The notes under the pieces were generated by a model. That model was given only the letters and a program-made list of their open reading frames with translations. It searched no databases and had not been told where the DNA came from. The translations under genes and the position numbers were made by a program. This document shows, one piece after another, positions 16,414 through 26,378 of a stretch of DNA of 49,672 nucleotides (its first letter is position 1; each line of letters starts with the position of its first letter). Origin of the DNA: Chlamydiota bacterium (lineage in GTDB: Bacteria > Chlamydiota > Chlamydiia > Chlamydiales > Rhabdochlamydiaceae); contig JABDCS010000012.1 of assembly GCA_013288005.1 (NCBI GenBank), positions 1 through 49,672 on the forward strand, read 5' to 3'.

Positions 16414-17214
16414 ATGGTTATACCTTCATCAAGCACTAGCTACGCACTTCCTTTGAAAGACCCCCATTTTCAAGCTGCTCTAACAGCAAGAAAAGCGGAA
16501 TATCTTGCGATGATAGCCCCCATTCAAAAGGCGATGAAACTCTCCTCTAGCACTTTACATTTTAAACTCATTCCTGAAGTGCCAAACACCGCTGTTACTA
16601 TGACAAAAAATAAAGAAATTATTTGTGTTAATGTGCCTATCTTATTTTTTGCCCGAAAAGAGGATTTAACTCCCTCCTCGCCCATCGGTAATTACCTTAA
16701 ACAATTCGTTCATGTGCTAAGTAAAAAAGAGAAGAAAGAGTGGACAATCTTCAAAAATTTAAGTGCTAATACCGAGCAGTGGGAAAAAACAAAACTCTTT
16801 CTTCTAGCCCATGAACTAGCACACATTTGTCACGGCGATATGGATAGAGATCAAGATTCTATTCAACAATTTCAAAAAGAAGAAACACGAGCAGATCTGA
16901 CTGCAGCTATATATTCTAATGAGATTGATGCAGCGATTTATTATTTCGAAATATTAGACAGATATCAAACATTCTGTGGAACGCACCCCTCATTTCGTGC
17001 AAGAATAGGAATGCTCAAAAAGTTTCAGGCGCAAACAAAAAACATTGTAGCCTCAAAATCTTGTGGACTAAGTTCATCATCGAGAAGATCTATTCTTCTC
17101 CATGTTGAGAGGATACAATCAAAACACCATAAGCCAGTAATCTCTCTTCAAGTTAAGAGTCTCCCCTTCCCTACTAAAAAGCTTCTTAAATCTACTGCGC
17201 ACGAGTCAACATAA
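16414..17214 (+). CDS. Zinc metallopeptidase-like protein (HExxH), candidate effector
   Basis: The 266-aa protein contains HELAH at residues 133-137, in FLLAHELAHICHGDMD, the zinc-binding helix of gluzincin peptidases. E157 in EETRADLTAA follows at the distance and in the ExxxD form used as third ligand by M48-type enzymes. Unlike HtpX or Oma1 it has no membrane segments and no signal peptide, so it would be soluble. The C-terminal 60 residues are basic and Ser/Lys-rich. A TATAAT at 16375-16380 lies in its AT-rich upstream region; no good -35 goes with it. It sits in a short accessory pocket between tkt and alaS. Function unknown; proteolysis is likely but not certain. Confidence 0.65.
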   Translation: MVIPSSSTSYALPLKDPHFQAALTARKAEYLAMIAPIQKAMKLSSSTLHFKLIPEVPNTAVTMTKNKEIICVNVPILFFARKEDLTPSSPIGNYLKQFVHVLSKKEKKEWTIFKNLSANTEQWEKTKLFLLAHELAHICHGDMDRDQDSIQQFQKEETRADLTAAIYSNEIDAAIYYFEILDRYQTFCGTHPSFRARIGMLKKFQAQTKNIVASKSCGLSSSSRRSILLHVERIQSKHHKPVISLQVKSLPFPTKKLLKSTAHEST

Positions 17215-17425
17215 GAGACTTGTTTTAAGATATTTACGCACTTGACAATCTTTTAAACACCTTTTAATTTTTTACCATAAACGCAAATTAATTATTATAA
17301 ATCTTGTAAAAAAATAGTAATAAAAGTTTGAATAATTATAAAGTACTTATATTCACCATTTCTCTCGCCTGCCTCACAAAGAGAGTTTGGAATTTTTAAA
17401 AAAAATTGGCTCACAATGCTTTGCT
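17215..17425. other. AT-rich gap after the HExxH gene
   Basis: This stretch is very AT-rich and I find no ORF or RNA gene in it. TTGACA at 17242-17247 is a perfect -35 word, but the sequence 17 bases on is only a poor -10 (TAATTT), so I do not call a promoter. Confidence 0.5.
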
Positions 17426-17713
17426 ATGAGAAAAAATAAAACTTTTTCTCTTAGCGCACGAGTTGGCTCACGTTTTCCATGGTGATCTTGAGAGAGCCTT
17501 TTGACAAGGAGAATTCCGTCATGTACAGGGGTTTCTTCTTCAAGCAGCTCATCAGCATCCACCCCTGCCCCCTTACCTTCTGTTGCCTCTTCAACGGCCT
17601 CGCTCCCTTCATATGCGCAACATCTTCCTACTGACTCTAGCCCCTCCTCTACTCTAATTCTTACTCCAAGAGCTCATCCCTTAGCACCTGCCCCTCGTAG
17701 AGCTTCTGTATGA
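17426..17713 (+). pseudogene. Possible broken Ser/Pro-rich gene
   Basis: From ATG 17426 one frame reads MRKNKTFSLSARVGSRFPW, meets two stops at 17483-17491, and then continues open with SSSSSSSASTPAPLPSVASS and more Ser/Pro/Ala-rich text to a stop at 17711-17713. A near-perfect ribosome site (AAGGAGA at 17506) precedes an ATG at 17521, but that ATG opens a different frame that ends after 37 codons. The Ser/Pro-rich composition resembles the linkers of the coiled-coil proteins at 30.3 and 34.4 kb and the start of the gene at 49261. This suggests a decayed relative, but the fragment is too low in complexity to prove it. Confidence 0.3.
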
Positions 17714-17792
17714 GCCAAATGATGAGCATCTCTAGCCTCTCCCCAATCTTATAACCCTCCTTTCAAATAGACAATTTCCACGTGCAATTACC

Positions 17793-17830
17793 CAGAGGAT
17801 TTGATAGACTTCTTCTATCAAAAGTCTCTG
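17793..17830 (+). promoter_or_regulatory. Long hairpin directly upstream of alaS ribosome-binding site
   Basis: TTTGATAGA (17800-17808) and TCTATCAAA (17814-17822) are a perfect 9-bp stem around CTTCT, extended after a small internal loop by CAGAG (17793-17797) with CTCTG (17826-17830). It ends four bases before the alaS site AAAGG at 17834-17838. There is no T-run, so it looks more like a leader RNA structure than a terminator. It could influence alaS translation. Confidence 0.45.
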
Positions 17831-17844
17831 TTTAAAGGCCTCCT

Positions 17845-20475
17845 ATGTTATCGCAAGAGATACGCCGTCGCTTCCTTCAATATTTTAAAAAGCACGGACA
17901 CTCCATTCTTCCCTCTTCACCAGTCGTTCCTCATGATGATCCCACACTGCTCTTCAATAATGCCGGCATGAACCAATTCAAAGATGTTTTTTTGGGAAAA
18001 GCAGTTCGTGATTACAAGCTTGCTGCTACATCGCAAAAATGTATCCGAGCAGGGGGAAAACATAACGATCTCGATAATGTAGGACACTCTTCTCGCCACT
18101 TAACTTTTTTTGAAATGTTGGGCAATTTCTCTTTCGGTGATTATTTCAAGAAAGAAGCCATTCAATTCGCGTGGGAAGTTTCTACACAAATCTTCGACTT
18201 CCCCGAAGAAAAAATTTGGCCCAGTGTCTTTGAAAAAGATGAAGAAGCTTTTGAATTATGGAAGAAGTACGTACCAGAAAAACGCATCACCCGGATGGGG
18301 GAAGCAGATAATTTTTGGGCTATGGGCGAAACAGGTCCATGTGGGCCCTCTTCCGAACTTTATTTCGATCGTGGTTCTAAGTGGGGATCGGGAAGCAGTC
18401 CCAAAGAAGACCCAAGCGGAGAACGCTATTTAGAGTTCTGGAATCTTGTCTTCATGCAATTTAATCGCGATGCAAGCGGAAAAATGACACCTCTTCCCAA
18501 ACAATGCATAGACACAGGAGCTGGATTAGAGCGTTTGATCTCCTTGAAAATGGAGGTCGATACGGTGTTTGGAACCGATATCTTGCGCGATTTAATAGCG
18601 CAGATCGAGGAAGTATCGGGAAGAAAATATGAGACGCAGGACAAGCTTTTAGCTCCCGCATTCCAGGTTATCGCCGACCATATACGTTCTCTCTCTTTTG
18701 CTATTGCGGATGGTGCACAACCCAGTAATCTCGATCGGGGATATGTTTTGCGCAAGATCTTAAGACGAGCTGTTCGTTATGGAAGAATGCTTGGCATGCA
18801 TGAACCTTTTATGGCTAAAGTTCTCCCTCGCCTTGTCGCTACAATGGGCGATGATTATCTTGAGCTCAAAACCGCGGAAAATCGGATTGCCGAAATTCTC
18901 ACGATTGAAGAAGAGAGCTTTTTGCGCACCTTAAAACGCGGCGGCAATATCCTGAGCCAAATCACCGAAAAAGCACAGAAAAGCTCAACCCGCCAAATTA
19001 GTGGTGAAGATGCGTTTAAATTAAAAGATACCTACGGTCTTCCTCTAGATGAGATCTTGCTCATCGCTAAAGATTCTCATTTGGAAGTCAATCTCGAACA
19101 GTACCAAATCCTCGAAGAGCTTGCTCGCGAAAAATCTCGTAGTGCTCACACCGCCCACGAACAACAAATAGAAGGCAACCTCTTCCAAGACTTCGTTAAA
19201 CAAGAAGGTCCATCACAATTTACAGGATACGTCTCTTCTGAAGAAAAAGCTGTTGTTAAGGCAATCATCGTCAATGGTCAATTTGTCGACCACATCGAAG
19301 CGCTTACAACAGCATCGATTATCCTCGACCAAACTCCTTTTTATGCAGAAAAAGGAGGTCAAGTTGGCGATACAGGGTCTCTGCATACCGCGCATAGCTC
19401 TTTTACGATTACAGAATGTCGCATGCCCTATCAAGGCGTGGTTGTGCATACAGGTAAGCTGGAAATCGGTTCTCTTAAAAAAGGCGAAACGGTTCAAGCG
19501 ACTATTAACACAAGTAGACGAGATGCCATCGCAAAGAACCATACAGCGACTCATCTTTTACATTGGGCTTTACAACAAGTTTTAGGCCCTCATATTCGAC
19601 AGGCTGGGTCTTTAGTCGCTGCCGATCATTTACGTTTTGACTTCAACCACCACAAAGGTGTTTCGCAAGAAGAATTACGCCAAATTGAGCAACTTGTAAA
19701 CGCAAAAATTCGCACTGATCAAGCTGTCTCTACCTACGAAATTCCTTATGAAGAAGTGCAAAAGAAGGCGGAGATTAAACAGTTCTTTGGCGACAAATAT
19801 GGCGCTGTTGTCCGTGTTGTCGACATCGATTTTTCTCAAGAACTTTGCGGAGGCACTCATGTCCAAGCATTGGGAAGCATCGGTCTTTTTCGTATTGTCA
19901 AAGAAAGCAGTATAGCTGCAGGGGTTCGCAGGATTGAAGCCACTACAGGATCCGAAGCGGAAGGTCTTATGTATGAACAGGAAAATCTTCTTCATGAGGT
20001 TACTCACCTTTTAAAAACAACGCCAACAAAACTGCTTGAATCAATCCGCAACTTATTGGAAGAAAGTAAAGCCCAATCACAAGAGTTAAAAAACTTTCGT
20101 CGTTTGGGGCTTGAAAAACTCGCTGCTGATCTCGATGCAAAAATTGCCCCGGTCGGCGCCTACAATGTACTTATGACGGAGGTGCAGTTAGACTCTGCAG
20201 AACTTCCTCAACTCGCCGAACAAATCGAACAGAAACACCGTCCCCTTATTCTGATTTTGGGAGTACGCACTGATCAGCGCTGTCAACTTTTAGTAAAAGT
20301 AAGCAGCGAATATGTGCAACAAGGCCTACAAGCTGTCTCTCTTATTAAAGAGATAGCACCCTGTGTAGGCGGTAGCGGCGGTGGTAAAGCCGATTCGGCA
20401 CAAGCCGGTGGTAAAAATCCTGAGGGAATTGAGAACGCCTTCCAAAAAGCAAAAGAATGCATCCTCCAGAAGTAG
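17845..20475 (+). CDS. alaS: Alanyl-tRNA synthetase
   Basis: AlaRS charges tRNA-Ala and clears mischarged Ser/Gly. The 876-aa protein is full length. It starts with [20 protein letters not shown] and [17 protein letters not shown] (class II catalytic core), then has GAGLERL and the helical tRNA domain. The editing domain zinc site HTATH lies in [13 protein letters not shown], with CGGTH further on. The C-terminal DHHA1 domain ends with the glycine-rich [21 protein letters not shown] lies six bases before the ATG, behind a long hairpin. The 3' end overlaps mfd by 19 bases, so the two are co-transcribed. Confidence 0.98.
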   Translation: MLSQEIRRRFLQYFKKHGHSILPSSPVVPHDDPTLLFNNAGMNQFKDVFLGKAVRDYKLAATSQKCIRAGGKHNDLDNVGHSSRHLTFFEMLGNFSFGDYFKKEAIQFAWEVSTQIFDFPEEKIWPSVFEKDEEAFELWKKYVPEKRITRMGEADNFWAMGETGPCGPSSELYFDRGSKWGSGSSPKEDPSGERYLEFWNLVFMQFNRDASGKMTPLPKQCIDTGAGLERLISLKMEVDTVFGTDILRDLIAQIEEVSGRKYETQDKLLAPAFQVIADHIRSLSFAIADGAQPSNLDRGYVLRKILRRAVRYGRMLGMHEPFMAKVLPRLVATMGDDYLELKTAENRIAEILTIEEESFLRTLKRGGNILSQITEKAQKSSTRQISGEDAFKLKDTYGLPLDEILLIAKDSHLEVNLEQYQILEELAREKSRSAHTAHEQQIEGNLFQDFVKQEGPSQFTGYVSSEEKAVVKAIIVNGQFVDHIEALTTASIILDQTPFYAEKGGQVGDTGSLHTAHSSFTITECRMPYQGVVVHTGKLEIGSLKKGETVQATINTSRRDAIAKNHTATHLLHWALQQVLGPHIRQAGSLVAADHLRFDFNHHKGVSQEELRQIEQLVNAKIRTDQAVSTYEIPYEEVQKKAEIKQFFGDKYGAVVRVVDIDFSQELCGGTHVQALGSIGLFRIVKESSIAAGVRRIEATTGSEAEGLMYEQENLLHEVTHLLKTTPTKLLESIRNLLEESKAQSQELKNFRRLGLEKLAADLDAKIAPVGAYNVLMTEVQLDSAELPQLAEQIEQKHRPLILILGVRTDQRCQLLVKVSSEYVQQGLQAVSLIKEIAPCVGGSGGGKADSAQAGGKNPEGIENAFQKAKECILQK

Positions 20476-23400
20476 AAAAAAGTCTAGCGCTTCAGCTTTT
20501 TGCCCAAGCGATTCTTGAAGAAAAAGCTCTTCTTGTTGAAGGGCTATGGGAATCGCCCAAGGCCGCTTTACTCGCGCTTATTCACCAAACCTGTAAGCAA
20601 CCTATCGTTGTCATCACAGGGGGAGTAAGCGAAGAACGTTTATTTGCCGATTGCACCTACTTTGGGCTGTCACAAGTCGTGGATTTCCCTGCTTGGGAAA
20701 CTCTTCCTGGTGAAGATATTGCTCCCAGTTCCGATATTGTGGGCAAAAGATTGCAAATCCTTGCAGAACTTGCATCCGAAATCCTTCCTCGCATCATCGT
20801 ATGCCCTTTGCAAGCATGTTTACAAAAACTTCCCCCTCCATCGCTTGTACAAAAGACCTGTCGCCATGTGAAGAAAGGCGACGAAGTTTCCTTTTCTTCT
20901 TTTCAAGAGCAACTAACCTCTCTCGGCTATCAAAGAATGGCTGTTGCTTCGGATAAAGGAGAATTTGCAGTGCGAGGAGGCATCATCGATCTCTTTCCTC
21001 TGAGCGCTACCGACCCCGTTCGCATCGAGTTTTTTGGCGATACGGTAGAAGCAATCCGTATTTATGACCCGATTAGCCAAAAATCCATCGAAAAAAAAGA
21101 GAGTTTTTTTCTTGCCCCTGCCAGCGAAACCGCTTTGCTAGAGTCCACAGAAGAATTATCTTCCCTTTTAGATTATGTGGGTCAAGACGCCTGCATTGTT
21201 TTCGATAACCTGGTTGCCCTTGAAGACCGCTATGTCGCCATTAAAAATCTTCCTGGCGCCAAATCGCGTTTATTCAGCTCGTTAGAAGAGTTTTTCACCC
21301 TAGCGAAATCCCATCGCCATCTCTATTTTACCGAAACAACGATCGAAGAACTTGATGCCAAAGAGCGCTATTCTCCTGCCGGTCGCGGCTTCTATTCGGG
21401 TAAACATCCTTTCCAACCGATCGAATTCGAGATCGCCGATCTTCACATCCAAGCTAAGCGCTGGCAACACCCCTTTGTCCCGATCCTCGACTACTTCTCA
21501 ACAGAAGAACACCCTTTAGGGTCTATCCAAGAGTTACCTTCCTCTCTTTCTCGTTTCCCTAAAACCTCTTTCCATTGGCTTGTAGGAAGTGAGTCAGAAA
21601 AAAAGGGATTACAAGAGCGTCTCACACACGAATGCGAAAAAAGCCCGGACGACATGCGTTTTGAATTGGGTTATCTCTCCAATGGTTTTGTCCTGCCCGA
21701 TCTGGCCTTCGCTCTTATTCCCATGACTGAATTCACACATCGTTATAAGGTACGACGCCAAAAATGGCGCACCACCTACCACGCTCCTGCTGCTGAATTC
21801 CACGAACTGGGCCCTGGCGACATCGTTGTCCACTTCCATCATGGTATCGGCCGCTATCTAGGATCCGAAAAACGCACCAACCACCTCGGGCAAATGTCCG
21901 AATTCTTAACCATTGAATATGCCGAAGGCGGGAAGCTCTATGTCCCGATTCAACAGGCCTATCTTGTCAGCCGCTACATTGGCGCGAATGAGACATCCCC
22001 CTCTTTCCATGTCATCGGCGGTAAGCAGTGGTTGCGATCCAAAGCACAAGCGGAAAAAGCCATTGTCGGTTATGCCCATGACCTTCTACGGCTACATGCA
22101 GAACGAACCGTCCATGGGGGCTTTGCTTGTCCCGATGATACAAGTGATATGATCAGCTTTGAAGAAGAATTCCCCTATGCAGAAACCGAGGATCAATTAC
22201 GCGCCATCGCAGATGTCAAACAAGATATGCGAGCAGCTAAAGCTATGGATCGCCTCGTATGCGGTGATGTCGGCTATGGCAAGACCGAAGTGGCCATGCG
22301 AGCCGCCTTCAAAGCCGTGGCGGATGGAAAAAAACAAGTCGCCGTTTTGGTCCCTACTACGGTGTTAGCGCTGCAACATTATGAGAATTTCAAAGGGCGA
22401 ATGGCCAATTTTCCGGTTCAAATTGGCATTGTTTCCCGCTTTCAAACAACTAAAGAGAATAAAACGACCCTTCACGAAGTGGAAGAAGGTAAAGTTGATA
22501 TCCTAATAGGAACCCACCGTATCATCAGTAAAGATGTTCGTTTCAAGGACCTTGGCCTCATCATTATTGACGAAGAGCAGCGTTTTGGAGTGCGCGCTAA
22601 AGAGCATCTCAAAATGCTCAAGACCGGCGTAGACTGTTTAACCCTCTCCGCCACCCCCATTCCTCGCACCCTTTACATGTCCCTGGTGGGAGCACGAGAA
22701 ATTTCTGTCATCAATACCCCTCCACATGACCGCTTGCCCATCAAATCGATGATTGTCGAACGAGAATCCACCACCATCCACAATGCCCTTTTACGCGAAC
22801 TCGCACGCGATGGTCAGGCCTTTTTTATTCATAACCGCGTAGAGAGTATTTTCAAAATACGTGACGAACTTCAAGCACTTCTTCCGGAAGCACGCATCGT
22901 CGTGGGACATGGTCAGATGCCAGCTGACGAAATCGATAGAGTTTTTCATGCATTCAAGAGCGGAGAAGCTGACGTCCTCCTGGCCACAACCATTATCGAA
23001 AATGGCATCGATATTCCAAATGCCAATACCATTCTTATCGACCACGCCGATAAATTCGGAATTGCCGACCTTTATCAAATGCGCGGAAGAGTAGGTCGTT
23101 GGAATCGTCCGGCCTATTCTTATTTCCTCATTCCTCGCCATAAACCTCTGGGGGAAATAGCACGCAAACGTCTCTTTGCTCTTGTAGAGGCTTCTGGCTA
23201 TGGTGGCGGCATGAAAATCGCGATGCGCGATTTAGAAATACGAGGTGCGGGTGATATTTTAGGTACGCAACAGTCTGGTCAAATGGCCAGCATTGGTTTT
23301 CATCTCTATTGTAAGTTGCTTAAACGTGCCATCGACGCTCTGCACAAAAAAGTTGTACCCGATTTCTGCGAAACCAAAATGGAGTTTTCCTATGACGCTC

Positions 23401-23738
23401 GCATCCCCGAAGATTATATCGCCGAACCTTCTTTACGCATGGAGATCTATCACCGTTTAGGGGAAACAACTAACACAGAAGAGCTACAACAGTTGATGAG
23501 CGAACTCCAAGATCGCTTTGGACGTCACCCTTCTCCTGTACTTTGGCTTAAGGCCCTTACCCTCATCAAAATTACCGCCTCCAAAAAACGCATCGTCCAT
23601 ATGAAATTCGACACCCATACACTTAGTATGGAGCAACAAAAAGGCAAAGAATCACGCAAGCTTCTTTATCCCTTACAGCGCTCCAAAACTCCCCTCGATC
23701 TCGAAAACCAGGTCCTTCTTCTCTTGAGCAAGATATAA
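20457..23738 (+). CDS. mfd: Transcription-repair coupling factor (Mfd)
   Basis: Mfd removes RNA polymerase stalled at lesions and recruits UvrA. The 1093-aa protein has all expected parts. These are an N-terminal UvrB-like region ([20 protein letters not shown] near 170), the CarD-like polymerase-interaction domain ([19 protein letters not shown]), and an SF2 motor with Walker [17 protein letters not shown] near 602 and DEEQRFGV. Then come [14 protein letters not shown], the translocation block with [16 protein letters not shown], and the C-terminal TRCF domain. It is slightly shorter than the E. coli protein (1148). It is the last gene of the alaS-mfd pair and converges with amn. Confidence 0.98.
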   Translation: MHPPEVEKSLALQLFAQAILEEKALLVEGLWESPKAALLALIHQTCKQPIVVITGGVSEERLFADCTYFGLSQVVDFPAWETLPGEDIAPSSDIVGKRLQILAELASEILPRIIVCPLQACLQKLPPPSLVQKTCRHVKKGDEVSFSSFQEQLTSLGYQRMAVASDKGEFAVRGGIIDLFPLSATDPVRIEFFGDTVEAIRIYDPISQKSIEKKESFFLAPASETALLESTEELSSLLDYVGQDACIVFDNLVALEDRYVAIKNLPGAKSRLFSSLEEFFTLAKSHRHLYFTETTIEELDAKERYSPAGRGFYSGKHPFQPIEFEIADLHIQAKRWQHPFVPILDYFSTEEHPLGSIQELPSSLSRFPKTSFHWLVGSESEKKGLQERLTHECEKSPDDMRFELGYLSNGFVLPDLAFALIPMTEFTHRYKVRRQKWRTTYHAPAAEFHELGPGDIVVHFHHGIGRYLGSEKRTNHLGQMSEFLTIEYAEGGKLYVPIQQAYLVSRYIGANETSPSFHVIGGKQWLRSKAQAEKAIVGYAHDLLRLHAERTVHGGFACPDDTSDMISFEEEFPYAETEDQLRAIADVKQDMRAAKAMDRLVCGDVGYGKTEVAMRAAFKAVADGKKQVAVLVPTTVLALQHYENFKGRMANFPVQIGIVSRFQTTKENKTTLHEVEEGKVDILIGTHRIISKDVRFKDLGLIIIDEEQRFGVRAKEHLKMLKTGVDCLTLSATPIPRTLYMSLVGAREISVINTPPHDRLPIKSMIVERESTTIHNALLRELARDGQAFFIHNRVESIFKIRDELQALLPEARIVVGHGQMPADEIDRVFHAFKSGEADVLLATTIIENGIDIPNANTILIDHADKFGIADLYQMRGRVGRWNRPAYSYFLIPRHKPLGEIARKRLFALVEASGYGGGMKIAMRDLEIRGAGDILGTQQSGQMASIGFHLYCKLLKRAIDALHKKVVPDFCETKMEFSYDARIPEDYIAEPSLRMEIYHRLGETTNTEELQQLMSELQDRFGRHPSPVLWLKALTLIKITASKKRIVHMKFDTHTLSMEQQKGKESRKLLYPLQRSKTPLDLENQVLLLLSKI

Positions 23739-23752
23739 AAATTTTTTAAATG

Positions 23753-23769
23753 GGTATAGGTACTATACC
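23753..23769. terminator. Hairpin between convergent mfd and amn
   Basis: GGTATAG (23753-23759) and CTATACC (23763-23769) form a perfect 7-bp stem with a 3-base loop, midway in the 65-base gap between the two stop codons. No T-run follows, but T- and A-rich sequence flanks it on both sides. It could end both transcripts weakly. Confidence 0.4.
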
Positions 23770-23803
23770 TATTATATACTTATTTCTTCGAGTCAGATAG
23801 CAA

Positions 23804-24622
23804 TCAAAGAATAGGCGGCGTAAAGGCCAGATTCCTATGATAAGCACCTTTGACATGCTTCTCTTGCATGGTGCGTGCAGCCTTTAAGATCTTCACCCCT
23901 TTTTCCAAATGATCGGGCATGTAGCGCTCATATACGAATTCTGAGCTCTTTTTCGTTTTCACACCTCCATGTCGATTCAGTGGTAAATCGGAAATGAGCA
24001 AAAGAGCGCCTAAAGTAAATTTTCGTTTGTAACTTCCAGCAAACAAGGTCGCACACTCCATTTCGATTGCCTGCGCTTTAGTCGCTTTAAGCAAGGTCTT
24101 AAATTCTTCATTAAATTCCCAGAAACGCATGTTGGTCGTGTAGGTTATTCCAATATGGTAAATGGTTTTTTGCTGTTCTAGCACTTCGGTTACAGCTTTT
24201 TGCATCAAAAAATTAGCCAAGGCAGGTACTTGTTGGGGAAAATAGAAATCTGATGTTCCCTCTCCTCGTATACTCGCAACAGGTACCAGATAATCTCCTA
24301 CTTGATACCGTCTACGCAGCCCCCCGCACATACCCAATAAAAGAGCCGAACGAAAGGGTAAAAACGAACAGAGATCCACCACAAGTGCAGCGGCAGGCGA
24401 ACCAATTTTGAAATCGAGTATACTCACCTCCTCTTTCGGATCGTGGGCCACTTTAAACATACTTCCTTCTAAAATAGGCACATTACGCGTCTTTGCGAAA
24501 TAATCGACATAACGGGGAAAATTCGTTAATAATAAGTTGGATTGAAAAGCTTCTGCTGGTGTTCCTGCATATCTTTCTAAAGTCTCTTTAGCAAATTCCT
24601 CTTCATTTAGCTGCTGGTGCAT
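23804..24622 (-). CDS. amn: AMP nucleosidase
   Basis: Amn splits AMP into adenine and ribose 5-phosphate. The 272-aa protein belongs to the nucleoside phosphorylase/Amn fold: RSALLLGMCGGLRRRYQVGD (glycine-rich phosphate/ribose loop), GEGTSDFYFPQQVPA, the substrate strand YTTNMRFWEFNEEF, AIEMECATLFA (the Glu-Met-Glu purine-site motif), and LLISDLPL with the conserved Asp. The frame is open to 24895, but the upstream 91 codons are antisense to efp. I start at the ATG at 24622, which has AGGGA seven bases upstream. The gene pairs divergently with efp, as amn (CT751) and efp (CT752) neighbour each other in C. trachomatis from memory. Confidence 0.9.
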   Translation of the reverse strand: MHQQLNEEEFAKETLERYAGTPAEAFQSNLLLTNFPRYVDYFAKTRNVPILEGSMFKVAHDPKEEVSILDFKIGSPAAALVVDLCSFLPFRSALLLGMCGGLRRRYQVGDYLVPVASIRGEGTSDFYFPQQVPALANFLMQKAVTEVLEQQKTIYHIGITYTTNMRFWEFNEEFKTLLKATKAQAIEMECATLFAGSYKRKFTLGALLLISDLPLNRHGGVKTKKSSEFVYERYMPDHLEKGVKILKAARTMQEKHVKGAYHRNLAFTPPIL

Positions 24623-24760
24623 TGCAATCCCTATTTTTCCTTTTACCTTGGTATAGCGCAATACAGGCAAAAAATCTCCTTGAATTTTGGCCCCTTCGCA
24701 GTAGTTGCATTTTATTGATGGCTTCTTCAAAATGTGCCCTTTCTCACGAGCAGGACAGGC

Positions 24761-25330
24761 ATGCCTCAGATTAACACGAATGAATTCCGCGCAGGCGTCA
24801 AAGTCGAAATTGATGGCGAGCCCTACGCGATGGTCAATGTCGAGTTTGTAAAGCCCGGAAAAGCACAACCTTTTACCCGTGTTAAGCTCAAACATCTTAA
24901 AACAGGACGCGTAGTCGACCGCACGTTCAAATCAGGCGAGCGTTTAGATGTGGCCGATGTACAAGATCTAAGAATGCGGATGCTCTACGCAGAAGCCGAT
25001 GGCGCAGTCGTCTTCATGGACGATAATAGCTTCGAACAAATTACCGTTTCTCCGACTGTTATTGGAGAGAATAAGCAATGGATGCTCGAAGAAGTCGTAT
25101 ACGAAATCACCATCTACAAAGGCGAGCCCATCGAAGTCGTCCCTCCCACCTTCATGGAAATGAAGATTGCAGAAACAGCTCCAGGACTTCGCGGCGACTC
25201 TTCTTCCGGTAGGGTCCTAAAACCTGCCGTCACCGAAAGTGGCGCGAAAGTGCAAGTACCTATCTTCATCGATGAAGGCGAAAAAATCAAAATCGATACT
25301 CGAACCTCCGAGTACGTGTCACGTATATAG
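24761..25330 (+). CDS. efp: Elongation factor P with lysine at position 34
   Basis: EF-P helps the ribosome through polyproline stretches. Starting at the ATG at 24761 gives 189 aa and the normal N-terminus PQINTNEFRAGVKVEIDGEP. The frame is open nine codons further up (24734), but those residues do not fit the family. The tip loop of domain I reads VKPGKAQPF, with K34 at the residue that is beta-lysylated in E. coli EF-P. Domain III ends with VPIFIDEGEKIKIDTRTSEY. The gene for an EpmA-like ligase follows 41 bases later. Polyproline runs in the Ser/Pro-rich proteins encoded here are plausible clients. Confidence 0.95.
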   Translation: MPQINTNEFRAGVKVEIDGEPYAMVNVEFVKPGKAQPFTRVKLKHLKTGRVVDRTFKSGERLDVADVQDLRMRMLYAEADGAVVFMDDNSFEQITVSPTVIGENKQWMLEEVVYEITIYKGEPIEVVPPTFMEMKIAETAPGLRGDSSSGRVLKPAVTESGAKVQVPIFIDEGEKIKIDTRTSEYVSRI

Positions 25331-25371
25331 AGACGCTTGTATAGAATATCTTCTTCATCAGCTTTTATTCT

Positions 25372-26376
25372 ATGCATGCGATGCACTTTGTATTCGCATC
25401 CAGAAAGCAAATAATCAACTTTATGGGCGATATTCACGAAAAACTTGCCGCTCTTAAGGAGCGGGCTTCTTGCCTGCGCCTTGTCCGAGAATTCTTCTTT
25501 GACCGCGACCTACTCGAAGTCGATTGCCCCGCTATCAGTCACGCCTCTTCGATCGATCAACATATCGATGTGATGCGCGTTGAAATGGATCAAAATCGCT
25601 GGGCCTATTTGCATACCTCACCCGAATACAAAATTAAGCGCCTGCTCGCTGCGGGAATAGGAGACTGTTACCAACTCAGTCATGTATATAGGTCTGAAGA
25701 ATCCGGCAAGTTGCATAATCCCGAATTCACCATGCTCGAATGGTATCGCCTTGGCTGGGAATTTACTCTCTTTATGGAAGAGACATTGGATCTGATACGT
25801 CTCATGCTAGGACTTCTTCCTGCCTCTTTTATCAATTATCGCACAGCTCTTAAGACTTATGCTGGTATTGATTATCTCCATGCTACCTCTTCCGAATTAC
25901 TCGCCTGCATAGATAAGCATGGCCAACAAGTATCTTCGGATGCACAAAATTGGGATAAAGAGACCTTACTGCAATTTCTTATGAGTGCAGTTGTCGAGCC
26001 CCATTTAGGTAAAGATCAACTCCTCGTCTTGCACGACTACCCTGCTTCACAAGCAGCCTTAGCGCGTACACGACAAAATGGCGATGAAACCGTGGCTGAG
26101 CGTTTTGAAATTTACTACCAAGGGATTGAGCTAGCGAATGGTTATCATGAACTCACAGATGTAAACGAACAAAGACAACGTCTCTATAAAGAGCAAGAAG
26201 CACGAAAAACTATGGGTAAATCCCACCTACCCATCGATGACAATTTCCTAGCCGCTCTTGAAAAGGGACTGCCTCCCTGTTGTGGCGTCGCTGTGGGTTT
26301 TGATCGGCTTCTTATGCTCCGACTTGGCAAAACTGCGCTTACCGACGTCCTTCCCTTCAGTTGGGAAGAAGCTTAA
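25372..26376 (+). CDS. epmA: EF-P lysine ligase, EpmA-like (LysRS paralogue)
   Basis: EpmA attaches beta-lysine to K34 of EF-P. The protein is a free-standing class II lysyl-tRNA synthetase catalytic domain with no anticodon-binding domain: motif 1 region FFFDRDLLEVDCPAIS, then YLHTSPEYKIKRLL, motif 2 YQLSHVYRSEESGKLHNPEF, and motif 3 GVAVGFDRLLMLRLG near the end. Length up to 334 aa fits EpmA (about 325). Start choice is uncertain: ATGs at 25372, 25381 and 25423 all lack a good ribosome site, and the first 17 residues may not belong. The partner aminomutase EpmB is not in this window. It converges with nadE, two bases apart. Confidence 0.88.
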   Translation: MHAMHFVFASRKQIINFMGDIHEKLAALKERASCLRLVREFFFDRDLLEVDCPAISHASSIDQHIDVMRVEMDQNRWAYLHTSPEYKIKRLLAAGIGDCYQLSHVYRSEESGKLHNPEFTMLEWYRLGWEFTLFMEETLDLIRLMLGLLPASFINYRTALKTYAGIDYLHATSSELLACIDKHGQQVSSDAQNWDKETLLQFLMSAVVEPHLGKDQLLVLHDYPASQAALARTRQNGDETVAERFEIYYQGIELANGYHELTDVNEQRQRLYKEQEARKTMGKSHLPIDDNFLAALEKGLPPCCGVAVGFDRLLMLRLGKTALTDVLPFSWEEA

Positions 26377-26378
26377 GG

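Noticed and set aside
24623..24895. Upstream extension of amn by 91 codons
   Set aside because: It lies antisense to the start of efp and does not look like AMP nucleosidase; a proper ribosome site supports the start at 24622.
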